This document shows, piece after piece, positions 48,951-57,620 of a stretch of 64,000 bases of DNA. The translations under genes and the position numbers were made by a program. The notes under the pieces were generated by a model, which saw only the letters and a program-made list of their open reading frames with translations, did not search any database and had not been told where the DNA came from. The DNA is from SVQP01 sp045587385 (lineage in GTDB: Bacteria > Bacillota > Clostridia > Oscillospirales > CAG-272): assembly GCA_045587385.1 (NCBI GenBank), contig JAZNCE010000007.1:1-64000 (forward strand). The letters run 5' to 3'. The stretch's first letter is position 1. Each line of letters opens with the position of its first letter.

Positions 48951-49823
48951 TTATTGCTTTTCGCGATACACGAAGGTAACGCTTTCGATCACGACGGGAG
49001 ATACGGGTGCATCCCCTGCCTGCGTTTCAACCGCAGCAATCGCATCTACGACCTCCATGCCCGCAACCACCACGCCAAACGCAGCGTACTGACCGTCCAG
49101 ATGCGGATTATCCACGTCGCAGATAAAGAACTGCGAGGATGCGCTGTCCACCTCCTGCGTGCGAGCCATGGAAACGACACCGCGAACGTGTTTGAGCGGG
49201 TTCTTAATGCCGTTGGCATCAAATTCACCCTTGATAGCGTCGGTTTTGTGCAGCTCACCGCTCTCATCGTAACCGCCGCCCTGGATCATAAAGTTCTGAA
49301 TGATGCGGTGGAAGACCAGACCGTCATAAAAGTCCTGCTCCACCAGCTTTTGGAAGTTTTCAACCGTGGCGCGCGCATATTTGGGGTGCAGACGAATGAC
49401 AATGTCACCAAAGTCACGCACCGTGATCTTGACGTAATCGGTCTGCTTATCCACAGGCACGAATGCATCCGCCTCGTATGCGTCCACCTCCGCCAGAGGA
49501 TCGGCAAGGCTGATCTCATAATTGAACGAGCCGTTGCCGCCGATGATCACAACGTGGCTGCCGTTGATTTCGCCCTGAAACGCATTATAAATATCGCCTT
49601 CCAGAATCACGGTACCGTCCTCGCCCTTGGCGATATAATTGCCGTTCTCATCGGTTCCGATGATCTCCATAGCACCGGCAAAGCCGCCAAGCCCTATCGT
49701 TTGCGCCTCGGTCTGCTCATCCATCAGCTCACCCACCAAGCCCTGCATATCGCAAGAGCACAGCACAAGGATCAAAAGCAAACACAGTACGCTTGCAAAA
49801 ATCGTTCTGCGCATATGCATCAT
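48951..49823 (-). CDS. cyclophilin-type peptidyl-prolyl isomerase lipoprotein
   Basis: A 290-residue lipoprotein with lipobox L-C-S-C near residue 24, a linker and beta-rich region to about residue 125, then a cyclophilin domain: F-G-D-I-V-I-R-L, F-Y-D-G-L-V-F-H-R-I-I-Q-N-F-M-I-Q-G-G, V-S-M-A-R, S-S-Q-F-F-I and Y-A-A-F-G-V-V-V-A-G-M-E-V-V. The catalytic Arg (F-H-R) and Q-F-F motif are present. It would assist folding outside the membrane. The ATG overlaps the stop of the preceding epimerase gene by 4 nt. Confidence 0.93.
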   Translation of the reverse strand: MMHMRRTIFASVLCLLLILVLCSCDMQGLVGELMDEQTEAQTIGLGGFAGAMEIIGTDENGNYIAKGEDGTVILEGDIYNAFQGEINGSHVVIIGGNGSFNYEISLADPLAEVDAYEADAFVPVDKQTDYVKITVRDFGDIVIRLHPKYARATVENFQKLVEQDFYDGLVFHRIIQNFMIQGGGYDESGELHKTDAIKGEFDANGIKNPLKHVRGVVSMARTQEVDSASSQFFICDVDNPHLDGQYAAFGVVVAGMEVVDAIAAVETQAGDAPVSPVVIESVTFVYREKQ

Positions 49824-50788
49824 GCCCAGCTCATAGTACCCGGCTTGGGCTCGTAGATGCAGATATCCTTCAAGAACGCAACAGCCTTTGCAAGACCCTC
49901 GTCAATGCTCATCAAGCTATCCTCGTGCTCAATGGACAGCACGCGGTCGTAGCCCACAAGGCGCAGGTTGGAGACCATATCTCTCCAATAGGTCTCACCG
50001 TTACCGTAACCCACGGTGCGGAATACCCACGCGCGGTGGATCTCGTCGCCGTAGTGCTTGGTGTCCAGCACACCGTTCTTGGCGGTGTTGTAATGATCGA
50101 TCTTGGTATCCTTTGCGTGGAAGTGATAGATCGCACCCTGGAGCTCACGGATAGCAGCCACGGGATCCATGCCCTGCCATACAAGGTGAGAGGGGTCAAA
50201 GTTTGCACCGATCACGTCGCCAACTGCTGCACGCAGCTTAAGCAGCGTTTCGGGATTGTACACGCAAAATCCGGGGTGCATTTCAAATGCGATATGATCC
50301 ACGCCGTGTGCCTTGGCAAACGCGCCTGCTTCCTTCCAGTAAGGAATCAGCACCTCGTTCCACTGCCAGTCAAGGATCTTGAGGAAATCATCGGGCCAGG
50401 GGCAGGTGACCCAGTTGGGGTACTTTGCACCGGGTGCGTCACCGGGGCAGCCCGAGAAGGTAATGACGGTGTCAATGCCCATCTTCTCTGCCAGGAGCAC
50501 TGCCTCGCGGAAGTCCTTGTCAAAGGATGCGGCAATTGCGGGATCGGGATGCACGGCGTTGCCGTGGCAAGCCAGCGCGCAAACGCTGACGTCATACTTT
50601 TTCAGGGTTGCGATAAACTCGTCATACTTAGCAGGGTCTGCAAGCAGCTCTGCGGGGTTGCAATGAGCCTTGCCGGGATATCCGCCCGCACCCAGCTCTA
50701 CGGTGTGCACACCAAGACTTGTGATGATCGAGAGTGCCTCGTCAAGAGATTTTTGTCCGTATAAATTAGCAAGTACGCTGATTTTCAT
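49820..50788 (-). CDS. sugar phosphate isomerase/epimerase (xylose-isomerase-like TIM barrel)
   Basis: A 322-residue AP-endonuclease-2-type TIM barrel: V-H-T-V-E-L-G-A-G-G near residue 25, I-A-F-E-M-H-P-G-F (metal Glu), N-F-D-P-S-H-L near 210, Y-H-F-H-A-K-D and V-L-S-I-E-H-E-D. Such enzymes isomerise or epimerise sugars and inositols. The ATG at 50788 matches the family start. It sits 13 nt after a Gfo/Idh oxidoreductase gene, a usual pairing in inositol or rare-sugar catabolism. The substrate is not visible. Confidence 0.92.
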   Translation of the reverse strand: MKISVLANLYGQKSLDEALSIITSLGVHTVELGAGGYPGKAHCNPAELLADPAKYDEFIATLKKYDVSVCALACHGNAVHPDPAIAASFDKDFREAVLLAEKMGIDTVITFSGCPGDAPGAKYPNWVTCPWPDDFLKILDWQWNEVLIPYWKEAGAFAKAHGVDHIAFEMHPGFCVYNPETLLKLRAAVGDVIGANFDPSHLVWQGMDPVAAIRELQGAIYHFHAKDTKIDHYNTAKNGVLDTKHYGDEIHRAWVFRTVGYGNGETYWRDMVSNLRLVGYDRVLSIEHEDSLMSIDEGLAKAVAFLKDICIYEPKPGTMSWA

Positions 50789-50801
50789 GTTAATTATCCT
50801 C

Positions 50802-51884
50802 TTAGTCAAAGTAGTAGGGCTTGCCGGTCTTGGCAGACTCGTAAATACCCTCCAGAATGCGGGTAACTGTGTACGCCTGCTCGGGAAGCACACAAGGATC
50901 GGTATCGGTCAGGATCGCGTTGATCCACTGTGCAGCCTCAACGGAGGCAGGATCGCCTGCATTTGTGCCCTCGTAGAATGCGGCGCCCTGGGGATTGAGC
51001 GTGGGACGCAGCACGTACTGGCTGTTGTTGCGAATGCCGTTGATGCGCACACCGTCGTAGAGGTCACCGCCTGCCTTGGTGCCGCAAACCAGCGTGGTTG
51101 CCTCGCGCACGTCGATCATGTTGAGTGCCCATGCCGACTCCAGGTTAATGGTTGCGCCGTTCTCCATGACGACAAAGCCGAATGCGCTGTCCTCGACGGT
51201 GAACTTTTCGGGATCCCAGTTGCCCCATGCGTTGCCCTGGTTGGTGTCCTTGTTGAGCTTGTGATAAGCAGTACCAACGCAGTACTTGGGCTTATAGTTA
51301 TCCATGATCCAAAGGGTCAGGTCAAGAGAGTGGGTACCGATATCGATCAGAGGACCGCCGCCCTGCTCGTATTCATTCAGAAATACGCCCCAGGTGGGAA
51401 CGGCTCTGCGGCGCAGCGCGGTAGCCTTTGCGTAGTAAATATCACCAAACGTGCCGTCCTCAGCCTCTTTCTTGAGGTACTTAGCCCCCATGGACTGACG
51501 GGACTGGTAACCGATGGTCAGCTTCTTGCCCGTGCGAGCAGCAGCGTCCAGCATCTTCTTTGCTTCCTCGGAGTTGATCGCCATGGGCTTTTCGCACATA
51601 ACGTGCTTGCCTGCCTCCAGCGCGTCCACGGTGATAAAGGAGTGGGAGCGGTTGGGCGTGCAGACGTGTACGACGTCAATGGTTTCGTCCTTCAAAAGCT
51701 CCTTGTAATCCGTGTAAACAACAGCGTCGGGCGTGCCGTACTTAGCCTTTGCGTCGATCGCTCTCTGCTCGATGATATCGCAGAATGCAACCAATTCAAC
51801 AGTAGGCAGCTTTTTGAGCGAGGGCATATGCTTGCCGTTTGCAATACCGCCGCAACCGATGATACCAATTCTGAGTTTTTTCAT
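50802..51884 (-). CDS. Gfo/Idh/MocA-family oxidoreductase
   Basis: A 360-residue NAD(P)-dependent dehydrogenase: Rossmann start R-I-G-I-I-G-C-G-G-I-A, V-C-T-P-N-R-S-H, the hallmark C-E-K-P-M-A near residue 98, and the C-terminal domain with G-G-G-P-L-I-D-I-G-T-H-S-L-D carrying the catalytic Asp/His. The ATG at 51884 follows GGAGG. It leads the operon with an epimerase and a cyclophilin lipoprotein. The likely role is oxidation of a sugar or cyclitol. Confidence 0.95.
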   Translation of the reverse strand: MKKLRIGIIGCGGIANGKHMPSLKKLPTVELVAFCDIIEQRAIDAKAKYGTPDAVVYTDYKELLKDETIDVVHVCTPNRSHSFITVDALEAGKHVMCEKPMAINSEEAKKMLDAAARTGKKLTIGYQSRQSMGAKYLKKEAEDGTFGDIYYAKATALRRRAVPTWGVFLNEYEQGGGPLIDIGTHSLDLTLWIMDNYKPKYCVGTAYHKLNKDTNQGNAWGNWDPEKFTVEDSAFGFVVMENGATINLESAWALNMIDVREATTLVCGTKAGGDLYDGVRINGIRNNSQYVLRPTLNPQGAAFYEGTNAGDPASVEAAQWINAILTDTDPCVLPEQAYTVTRILEGIYESAKTGKPYYFD

Positions 51885-51963
51885 ATTTGCAGTCCTCCGT
51901 TTGAGAGATTTTTTGCTTGGCGGCATACAAAACCGCCATATTTTTACAATTATATAATACCGA

Positions 51964-52001
51964 AAAAATCCCGATTTTGCAAGCGCAAAACCGGGATTTT
52001 T
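51964..52001. terminator. hairpin terminator
   Basis: Arms 51964-51980 and 51985-52001 pair at 16 of 17 positions, loop AAGC, with A/T-rich ends on both sides. It lies downstream of the SPOCS/LysM gene on the minus strand. Confidence 0.8.
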
Positions 52002-52109
52002 CAATGTTTGTAGGGTTGCATAATTTTGATACGGACAATTTGTGCAAGAGTACCCCTTGCAATCATTCTTTATGCCGATGCGAGCAGGAGCATGCCCCTG
52101 CCCGTGCGC

Positions 52110-53645
52110 TTACACGATCAGATACTTGCACCCCTCGATCGACTCGGGGGCATCTGCGGGTGCGTCTGCGTCCAGATCGTTGGCGTTGCGCACGGCAGAC
52201 AGCGCGGTAGCGTACCGCTTGGCAACGCTCCAGAGCGAATCGGAACCCGAAGGATAACACACGGTAAACGCGCCGCCCGACCGAGGGTCTGCCGATTCTC
52301 CGTAGCGCACGCCGCGCAGCACGCTGACGGGGGCGGTATCCCACAGCTCAACGGCGCATGCGATCTCACCGTCTACCCCGATGCGCTCTCCGTCTACTCT
52401 TGCGCGGCAGGAAAGCACCTGCACGTGCGCGCGCCAGTCCCGGGGCTCACGGGCGCATTCCAGCTCATACTTCCAAGGCATACTGATCTCGTGCGGGGAG
52501 ATCTCACCGTCAGCACTCATCAGCACGATATAATGCGCCGTGCCGCTGATCGTGCACCTGCCCTTCTCCCAGCTCATCTGCTCTGCGTCCGCGCTGCCGC
52601 ACACGTCCACAATGCTGCCGCCCGCGGGGATCTCAGCCTCGGCGAGCGCGACGCTGTCGCTTTGCGTAAAGTTACCGTTGAGTGCACGGATGGCAACGGG
52701 CAACTCGTACTCCCGGTACGCGCACTCGCAGGCACGCTTGGTGGAAAAGGTGTCCTTGGTATAGCACACGGGGCGGTTGCGCATGACGCGCGCCTGCAGC
52801 ACCACGCCCACCTCGGCATGCATAAAGGTCTCCTCAACAGCCACGCTCAGCTCGGCACAGTTGCCGACCACGCAGCACTCGCATCCGGACGCTGCGCCGT
52901 CCACCGTGATGCTGCCCGCAAACGGCAGCTTGCGCACAAGATAGGTGGGTACGGGATCGGGCAGGCTGCCCTGCTCCTCGGCACTCAGCATGAGCTTGAG
53001 CTCAACCTCACCGCGGCAGTTGACCACGCCCGCGCCGGCGATCGCCTCCTGCACGTGCACCTGCCCCTCGGCACACACAAGGCGCATATTTCTGCCCCGC
53101 ACGTCGGTGAGAATATCCTCGCTCAGGCGCAAGGTTTCCCCAACGCCGTAGCCGATCTGCGCGAGCACCTGCTCCCCCTGCAGCCGCTCGACCGAAAAGG
53201 GATCGACCACGCCCTCGGTCTGCTCCACAGCGGGCAGCGAGCCGAACACGCATGCATCCGCGCGCAAACGGCAACGGATGTTCAGCTTGCGCGGTGCGCT
53301 GACTCTGCCTACCACGCTCTCGGGCACGACGTCTGCCGTGCACAGCTCGGGCTCACAATCGCCCGACTCAAACGGCAAGCTGAACGCGTATTCGGTGTGC
53401 AGCGGTGCGCAATACAGCCCACCGTCAGCAGCACAGTACAGCACGTAATAATCCAGCGCACCCGAAAATTCAGCGTTGCCAGCCCCCGCATAGGGAGCAG
53501 CAGGCAGCACGCAGGGGCGAATGCGTAACAGCCGCTTGATCTCGGGCTGATAATCGGGCAGCGAAAAATCTCCCGATACCTCGGTCAGTACGGTCTTTTG
53601 GCAAAGAGGGATCTGCATTCCCTCGGTATTCGTGTTCAGGTTCAT
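52110..53645 (-). CDS. SPOCS (DUF3794) and LysM domain protein, spore-coat type
   Basis: A 511-residue protein with repeated DUF3794/SPOCS beta domains (L-P-D-Y-Q-P-E-I-K-R-L-L-R-I-R-P near residue 30; R-K-L-N-I-R-C-R-L-R; D-I-L-T-D-V-R-G). The last 50 residues are a LysM peptidoglycan-binding motif (Y-P-S-G-S-D-S-L-W-S-V-A-K-R-Y). This layout belongs to spore-envelope proteins related to SpoVID/SafA in Clostridia. There is no signal peptide, as expected for a mother-cell protein. The ATG at 53645 is 10 nt after AAGGAG. A 9-bp inverted repeat lies upstream at 53669-53694. Confidence 0.88.
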   Translation of the reverse strand: MNLNTNTEGMQIPLCQKTVLTEVSGDFSLPDYQPEIKRLLRIRPCVLPAAPYAGAGNAEFSGALDYYVLYCAADGGLYCAPLHTEYAFSLPFESGDCEPELCTADVVPESVVGRVSAPRKLNIRCRLRADACVFGSLPAVEQTEGVVDPFSVERLQGEQVLAQIGYGVGETLRLSEDILTDVRGRNMRLVCAEGQVHVQEAIAGAGVVNCRGEVELKLMLSAEEQGSLPDPVPTYLVRKLPFAGSITVDGAASGCECCVVGNCAELSVAVEETFMHAEVGVVLQARVMRNRPVCYTKDTFSTKRACECAYREYELPVAIRALNGNFTQSDSVALAEAEIPAGGSIVDVCGSADAEQMSWEKGRCTISGTAHYIVLMSADGEISPHEISMPWKYELECAREPRDWRAHVQVLSCRARVDGERIGVDGEIACAVELWDTAPVSVLRGVRYGESADPRSGGAFTVCYPSGSDSLWSVAKRYATALSAVRNANDLDADAPADAPESIEGCKYLIV

Positions 53646-53668
53646 TGCATGCATCTCCTTTTGGTCTT

Positions 53669-53694
53669 GCATAGATTTTCGTTACAATCTATGC
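53669..53694. promoter_or_regulatory. inverted repeat upstream of the SPOCS/LysM gene
   Basis: GCATAGATT (53669-53677) and AATCTATGC (53686-53694) with an 8-nt gap, about 25 nt before the start codon. It may be an operator or 5' leader hairpin. No sigma-A hexamers fit, consistent with a sporulation sigma factor. Confidence 0.55.
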
Positions 53695-53728
53695 ACGCAC
53701 GGACAAAGTCATGCATATAAAGCGCAGA

Positions 53729-53753
53729 AAAACCGCTCGTCCGAGCGGGTTTT
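53729..53753 (-). terminator. terminator of the DUF975 operon
   Basis: AAAACCGCTCG (53729-53739) and CGAGCGGGTTTT (53742-53753) with one bulge, after the minus-strand stop at 53771. Confidence 0.75.
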
Positions 53754-53770
53754 CTCATTACACGTTGTAT

Positions 53771-54334
53771 TTATTTTGCGGATCTTCTGATCTCCTTATA
53801 GAAAGCGGCTTTTGCGGCATTATAGTAGGGCCATGCGTACACAAGTGCAACACCAAGCGTCAGAATGCTCAGCAGCATCCAGCCCGTAAAGGAAACGTCC
53901 AGCCAAAACAGCTGCCATTTGTGCCCCTTCATCATCTCGCGGCTCTTGGTAATGGCATCGTTGATGCCCATATCCGGCTTTTCCATCATGATATACGGCG
54001 TCATGGCATACGCATAATACTTGACAATGCCGGGAATGATCAGCAAAAGCGACCAAAGGCAGGTATACAGTCCCATGAGAAAAGAGGCTCCCCATTTTTT
54101 GAACATCTTGCGGAATATGCCGCCGAAAAACGCGCCGACCCTTGCCTTTTTGGTTTGGATCAGCGTCAGGCAAAACGCCGCATAACCAAACGTCAGCAAT
54201 CCCGAAAACAGGATGCCGATACCGGTCATATCCAGCAAGGCAAGCAGCACAACGTACAGCAAAAATGCCACGATAGCGGCAAACCAGTTGCCCTCCAATG
54301 CGTATTTCGCCTTGATCTTTACTCTTTTAACCAT
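53771..54334 (-). CDS. DUF975 membrane protein
   Basis: A 187-residue integral membrane protein with about four helices. The family motif is clear: L-L-I-I-P-G-I-V-K-Y-Y-A-Y-A-M-T-P-Y-I, then A-I-T-K-S-R-E-M-M-K-G-H-K-W-Q-L-F and a Trp in the last helix. The N terminus K-A-K-Y-A-L-E-G-N-W is the short amphipathic start of the family. Function is unknown. It is paralogous to the gene at 54947, with a GNAT gene between them, in one operon. Confidence 0.92.
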   Translation of the reverse strand: MVKRVKIKAKYALEGNWFAAIVAFLLYVVLLALLDMTGIGILFSGLLTFGYAAFCLTLIQTKKARVGAFFGGIFRKMFKKWGASFLMGLYTCLWSLLLIIPGIVKYYAYAMTPYIMMEKPDMGINDAITKSREMMKGHKWQLFWLDVSFTGWMLLSILTLGVALVYAWPYYNAAKAAFYKEIRRSAK

Positions 54335-54346
54335 GTCTGTATTCTC

Positions 54347-54892
54347 CTAAAGCTCTACTTTTTTTGCATATTGCAACGCATCCAGCACGCTTTCCCAGCG
54401 TGCGCGCACGTCGCTCTCGGGATCATCCTCGATCACGGGGACAAATCCCGCATCCAGATACGTTTTGATTGCCGCCAAGCGAAAATCGTCGGTGGTCAGC
54501 ACGCTATGCGTGCATCCGCGTGCCTCAAGCTGTCGCAGCGCATGGCGCAGCATGGCATGTCCGATACCTCTGCCGCGTACGCCGGGCGCAGCTGCGACCA
54601 TATGAATATATCCCTCTTGCCCGTGGCACACCGCTGCTGTGGTGGCAACGCGTCTGCCCGTTCCCTGCTCCACCACGAAAAAAAGATCGCGCTCGGGACA
54701 CAGATCGGGATATTGCACAATGGTATCGGTAAACCATTTTTCTTCCTTGGAGGGGATCAATGCCTCAAAGCACAGCTCCAGCCAATCCTCTGTCTGCTCA
54801 CGCTTGCCGCAGTAAAATTCATAGCAGTACCCCTGCGGCAGCTCCCTGCTCTCTACGGGTGCGCTCTCGCGGCGCATTCTCAGTTGCTTCAT
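54347..54892 (-). CDS. GNAT-family N-acetyltransferase
   Basis: A 181-residue acetyltransferase; motif A is V-A-A-A-P-G-V-R-G-R-G-I-G-H-A-M-L at about 105-121, the acetyl-CoA pyrophosphate loop, followed by A-I-K-T-Y-L-D-A-G-F near 148. The ATG at 54892 gives the natural length. It lies 12 nt before the second DUF975 gene. The substrate is unknown. Confidence 0.9.
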   Translation of the reverse strand: MKQLRMRRESAPVESRELPQGYCYEFYCGKREQTEDWLELCFEALIPSKEEKWFTDTIVQYPDLCPERDLFFVVEQGTGRRVATTAAVCHGQEGYIHMVAAAPGVRGRGIGHAMLRHALRQLEARGCTHSVLTTDDFRLAAIKTYLDAGFVPVIEDDPESDVRARWESVLDALQYAKKVEL

Positions 54893-54908
54893 AATCGCCC
54901 TCTCTATC

Positions 54909-54938
54909 ACAAAGCCGCAGCTGATGCTGCGGCTTTGT
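54909..54938 (-). terminator. intra-operon hairpin
   Basis: ACAAAGCCGCAGC (54909-54921) and GCTGCGGCTTTGT (54926-54938), 13 bp perfect, between the first DUF975 gene and the GNAT gene. It lacks a long T-run and may only reduce downstream expression. Confidence 0.7.
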
Positions 54939-54946
54939 ATCATTTA

Positions 54947-55534
54947 TCAGCCCTTGATTGCCTTGAGCTCTTCGTAGAACTGAGCTCTGGTTGCAGTGTA
55001 GAAGGGATTTACGTACAGCAGGTTGAGCAGAACACCGAAGAAGGGGATCATGCAAAGCAGTCTCCACAGAATGAAGGACAGATCCAGTACAAACAGCTTC
55101 CACTTGTAGCCCTTCATCATCTGACGGCTCTTGGTGATTGCTTCGTTTGCGGTCAGCTCGGGGTTGTCGAGCAGGATGTACTCCGTCATTGCGTAGGAGT
55201 AAGACTTGACGATACCGGGGATGATAAACAGCAGGTACCATAAGAACAGGTACAGAACCTTGAGCCAGTAGGTACCCAGCTTCTTCAAGAAGCCTTCGAT
55301 GGATGCTGTGAACAGGGTGACGAACTTAACGTCACCGGCGCGGACAAGACTCAGATAGAATGCAGCAAAACCGAATTCGAGGACGACTGCGGCAAGGCTG
55401 ACGATCCAGCCGATCAAGGGAATCATACCGATAACCCAGTTGACACCGATCAATGCCAAGCCAACCAGAATAGCGATACCCCAGTGACCCTTCAGGGCAG
55501 CTCTTGCCTGCTTTTTGAGTGCAGATCTTTTCAT
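54947..55534 (-). CDS. DUF975 membrane protein
   Basis: A 195-residue membrane protein paralogous to the one at 53771: start K-K-Q-A-R-A-A-L-K-G-H-W-G-I-A-I, then L-F-I-I-P-G-I-V-K-S-Y-S-Y-A-M-T-E-Y-I-L, A-I-T-K-S-R-Q-M-M-K-G-Y-K-W-K-L-F. About four to five helices. It leads the DUF975-GNAT-DUF975 operon behind a perfect sigma-A promoter. Confidence 0.93.
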   Translation of the reverse strand: MKRSALKKQARAALKGHWGIAILVGLALIGVNWVIGMIPLIGWIVSLAAVVLEFGFAAFYLSLVRAGDVKFVTLFTASIEGFLKKLGTYWLKVLYLFLWYLLFIIPGIVKSYSYAMTEYILLDNPELTANEAITKSRQMMKGYKWKLFVLDLSFILWRLLCMIPFFGVLLNLLYVNPFYTATRAQFYEELKAIKG

Positions 55535-55615
55535 GATAAACCTCCGTTAAGGAAAATACAGAAAGCCAAGGATTATTTGCAAAATTCGCGCATGCGCCTT
55601 TCTTTCTTACCAAAC

Positions 55616-55644
55616 ATTATAGCATCAAAAAAAACGCGTGTCAA
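55616..55644 (-). promoter_or_regulatory. perfect consensus promoter of the DUF975 operon
   Basis: On the minus strand TTGACA (55644-55639), 17 nt, TATAAT (55621-55616), about 80 nt before the start codon. Confidence 0.85.
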
Positions 55645-55757
55645 GTCGATTACGGGTATTTTTTGACAGATATATGAAAAAACTATTGTGCAAATGCGAA
55701 AAATGCGTTATAATAAGATGATATTGATACTACGTTGGCGAAAGGAGCCCTTTGATC

Positions 55758-56834
55758 ATGCAACAAACTCCCGATTTTTCACGTGCAAGAGAAATACTGC
55801 AAAACGGATTGGAGGCAGGCGCGTACCCCTGCATTGCCTATGCCATTGGGTGCGGCGACACGGTACTTGACAGCGGCTTTATGGGCAACAAGCAAGTCAA
55901 TCCCGAAATGCTTCCCCTGGAGCGAGACACCCTTTTTGATCTTGCTTCTCTTTCCAAGCTTGTATCCACCACCATGGTGGCGTTGCGCATGCTGGAACAA
56001 GGTAAAATAGAGCTGACCGATCCCCTTTCGCGTTATTTTGCAATTCCCGAGGACGCCCCCCAGGGCAGAGGCGACGTGACCATCCGACACCTTTTGCACC
56101 ACAATTCGGGGCTGACGCCGCACATCCCGCTTTGGACGCAGACCGATGATCCCGCAAAGGCGGTAGACGTGATCCTGCGCTCCAAGCCCTGGTGCGCACC
56201 CGGTGAGCAGGTGCACTATTCCTGCATGGGCTACATCCTTTTGCAAAAGATCTTGGAGCAGGTGGGCGACGCCCCCTTGGACGTGCTGGCAAAGCGCGAG
56301 GTATTCGAGCCGCTGGGCATGCACAACACCTGCTACAATCCCACCACAAAAAACGTGGTTACCACCGAGTTCTCCTCGCTGCACGGCGAGTACCTGTGCG
56401 GACGCGTGCACGATGAAAACGCCTCCTTTATGGGCGGTGTTTCGGGAAACGCGGGCGTGTTCTCCCCTTTGGATGACATGACCAAATTTGCACGTATGAT
56501 CGCTGCGGGCGGCGTGCTTGACGGCAAGACGTTTCTCAATCCCCGCACCTTTGAAAAAGCCATTCAGAACGCCACCCCCGGTAAAAACGAGGATCGCGGA
56601 CTTGGGTTCCAGCTCACGCCCTCCTTCTCTTACATGACGGGCGCGCTGTTTTCCGAGGGCAGCTACGGACATACCGGCTTTACGGGCACGGCACTTTACG
56701 TGGACCGCGAAAGCAGACTGTGGGGCATGATACTGACCAACGCCGTCCATTTCGGGCGTAATAAGACCGAGCTTTTCCGCACGCGCAGACTGTTCTTCAA
56801 CAGCTTTGCGGATGCATTTTTCCGCGCACAATAA
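55758..56834 (+). CDS. serine hydrolase of the beta-lactamase (class C-like) family
   Basis: A 358-residue cytoplasmic serine hydrolase. The nucleophile motif S-L-S-K is at 64-67; the Tyr motif reads H-Y-S-C-M-G-Y (usual Y-x-N has Cys in place of Asn); the third motif is G-H-T-G-F-T-G-T. With no signal peptide it is unlikely to be a resistance enzyme and more likely an esterase or peptidase. AAAGGAG lies 10 nt before the ATG; a TTG 6 nt upstream is an alternative. The promoter is TTGTGC-N17-TATAAT (55686-55714). Confidence 0.93.
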   Translation: MQQTPDFSRAREILQNGLEAGAYPCIAYAIGCGDTVLDSGFMGNKQVNPEMLPLERDTLFDLASLSKLVSTTMVALRMLEQGKIELTDPLSRYFAIPEDAPQGRGDVTIRHLLHHNSGLTPHIPLWTQTDDPAKAVDVILRSKPWCAPGEQVHYSCMGYILLQKILEQVGDAPLDVLAKREVFEPLGMHNTCYNPTTKNVVTTEFSSLHGEYLCGRVHDENASFMGGVSGNAGVFSPLDDMTKFARMIAAGGVLDGKTFLNPRTFEKAIQNATPGKNEDRGLGFQLTPSFSYMTGALFSEGSYGHTGFTGTALYVDRESRLWGMILTNAVHFGRNKTELFRTRRLFFNSFADAFFRAQ

Positions 56835-56848
56835 TTTACAAAATCCGC

Positions 56849-56878
56849 TTGCATGTGACGCTGCAGGCATGCTATAAT
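56849..56878 (+). promoter_or_regulatory. promoter of the five-gene operon
   Basis: TTGCAT at 56849-56854, 18 nt, TATAAT at 56873-56878, about 30 nt before the DUF6062 start. Confidence 0.65.
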
Positions 56879-56906
56879 TGACTCATGAAAACACTTGGAG
56901 GTACAC

Positions 56907-57608
56907 ATGGAACAGATCTATACCATACCCGTCAACGAGGCGTTTGAGGCGTCCGCCGCAGACCACGCGCTGGGCTGCCCCTTTTGCGCCATTTACAACA
57001 AATTGGAGGAAAACGAGCTGGATCTGATCCTTGGTGCTTCCATGATGGAGCCCGACATCCGCATCCGCACCAACGAGGAGGGCTTTTGCCGCACGCATTA
57101 CGACATGATGTTCGTGCGCAAGAACCGCCTTGGCATGGCATTGACCTTGGAAAGTCACCTGGATCAGCTGCGTAAGGAAATTAAGGGAAATCCCGCAAAA
57201 TCCGCCAAGCGCATTGACAAGCTGGAGTGCTCGTGCTACGTTTGCAACCGCATCGCTTTCCACTTTGAGCACATGGTTGGCACGGCGGTGCTGCTTTGGA
57301 ATACCGACGAGGATTTCCCTGCCAAGCTCAAAGCACAGCCCTATTTCTGCCTGCCGCACTACAAAAAGCTGCTGCAGTACGGGCAGGGTCGCTTGCCCAA
57401 GAAAAAGATCAATGCGTTCATGGATGACGTGGAGGGCGTGGAGCTTACCTACTTTGACGAGCTGCGCGAGGACGTCAGCTGGTTCTGCAAAAAATTCGAC
57501 TACCGTTACGACGACGAGCCCTGGTACAACTCCAAGGACGCCGTGGAGCGCGCCTTCAAATTCCTGCGCTCCGACTTGCATAAGGGCGACAAGCCCAAGA
57601 AAAACTAA
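56907..57608 (+). CDS. DUF6062 family protein
   Basis: A 233-residue cytoplasmic protein: Y-T-I-P-V-N-E-A-F, C-P-F-C at residues 24-27, M-M-E-P-D-I-R-I-R-T-N-E-E-G-F-C-x2-H near 50, then C-S-C-Y-V-C and F-C-L-P-H-Y further on. The repeated Cys/His pairs suggest zinc or iron-sulfur binding. The family is common in Clostridia and uncharacterised. The ATG at 56907 follows GGAGG. It leads an operon with genes spaced 10-12 nt. Confidence 0.85.
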   Translation: MEQIYTIPVNEAFEASAADHALGCPFCAIYNKLEENELDLILGASMMEPDIRIRTNEEGFCRTHYDMMFVRKNRLGMALTLESHLDQLRKEIKGNPAKSAKRIDKLECSCYVCNRIAFHFEHMVGTAVLLWNTDEDFPAKLKAQPYFCLPHYKKLLQYGQGRLPKKKINAFMDDVEGVELTYFDELREDVSWFCKKFDYRYDDEPWYNSKDAVERAFKFLRSDLHKGDKPKKN

Positions 57609-57620
57609 CGAGGTACCATC

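Noticed and set aside
55758..56834. Serine hydrolase as an antibiotic-resistance beta-lactamase
   Set aside because: It has no export signal and the Y-x-N motif has Cys in place of Asn, which fits esterase or peptidase relatives better.
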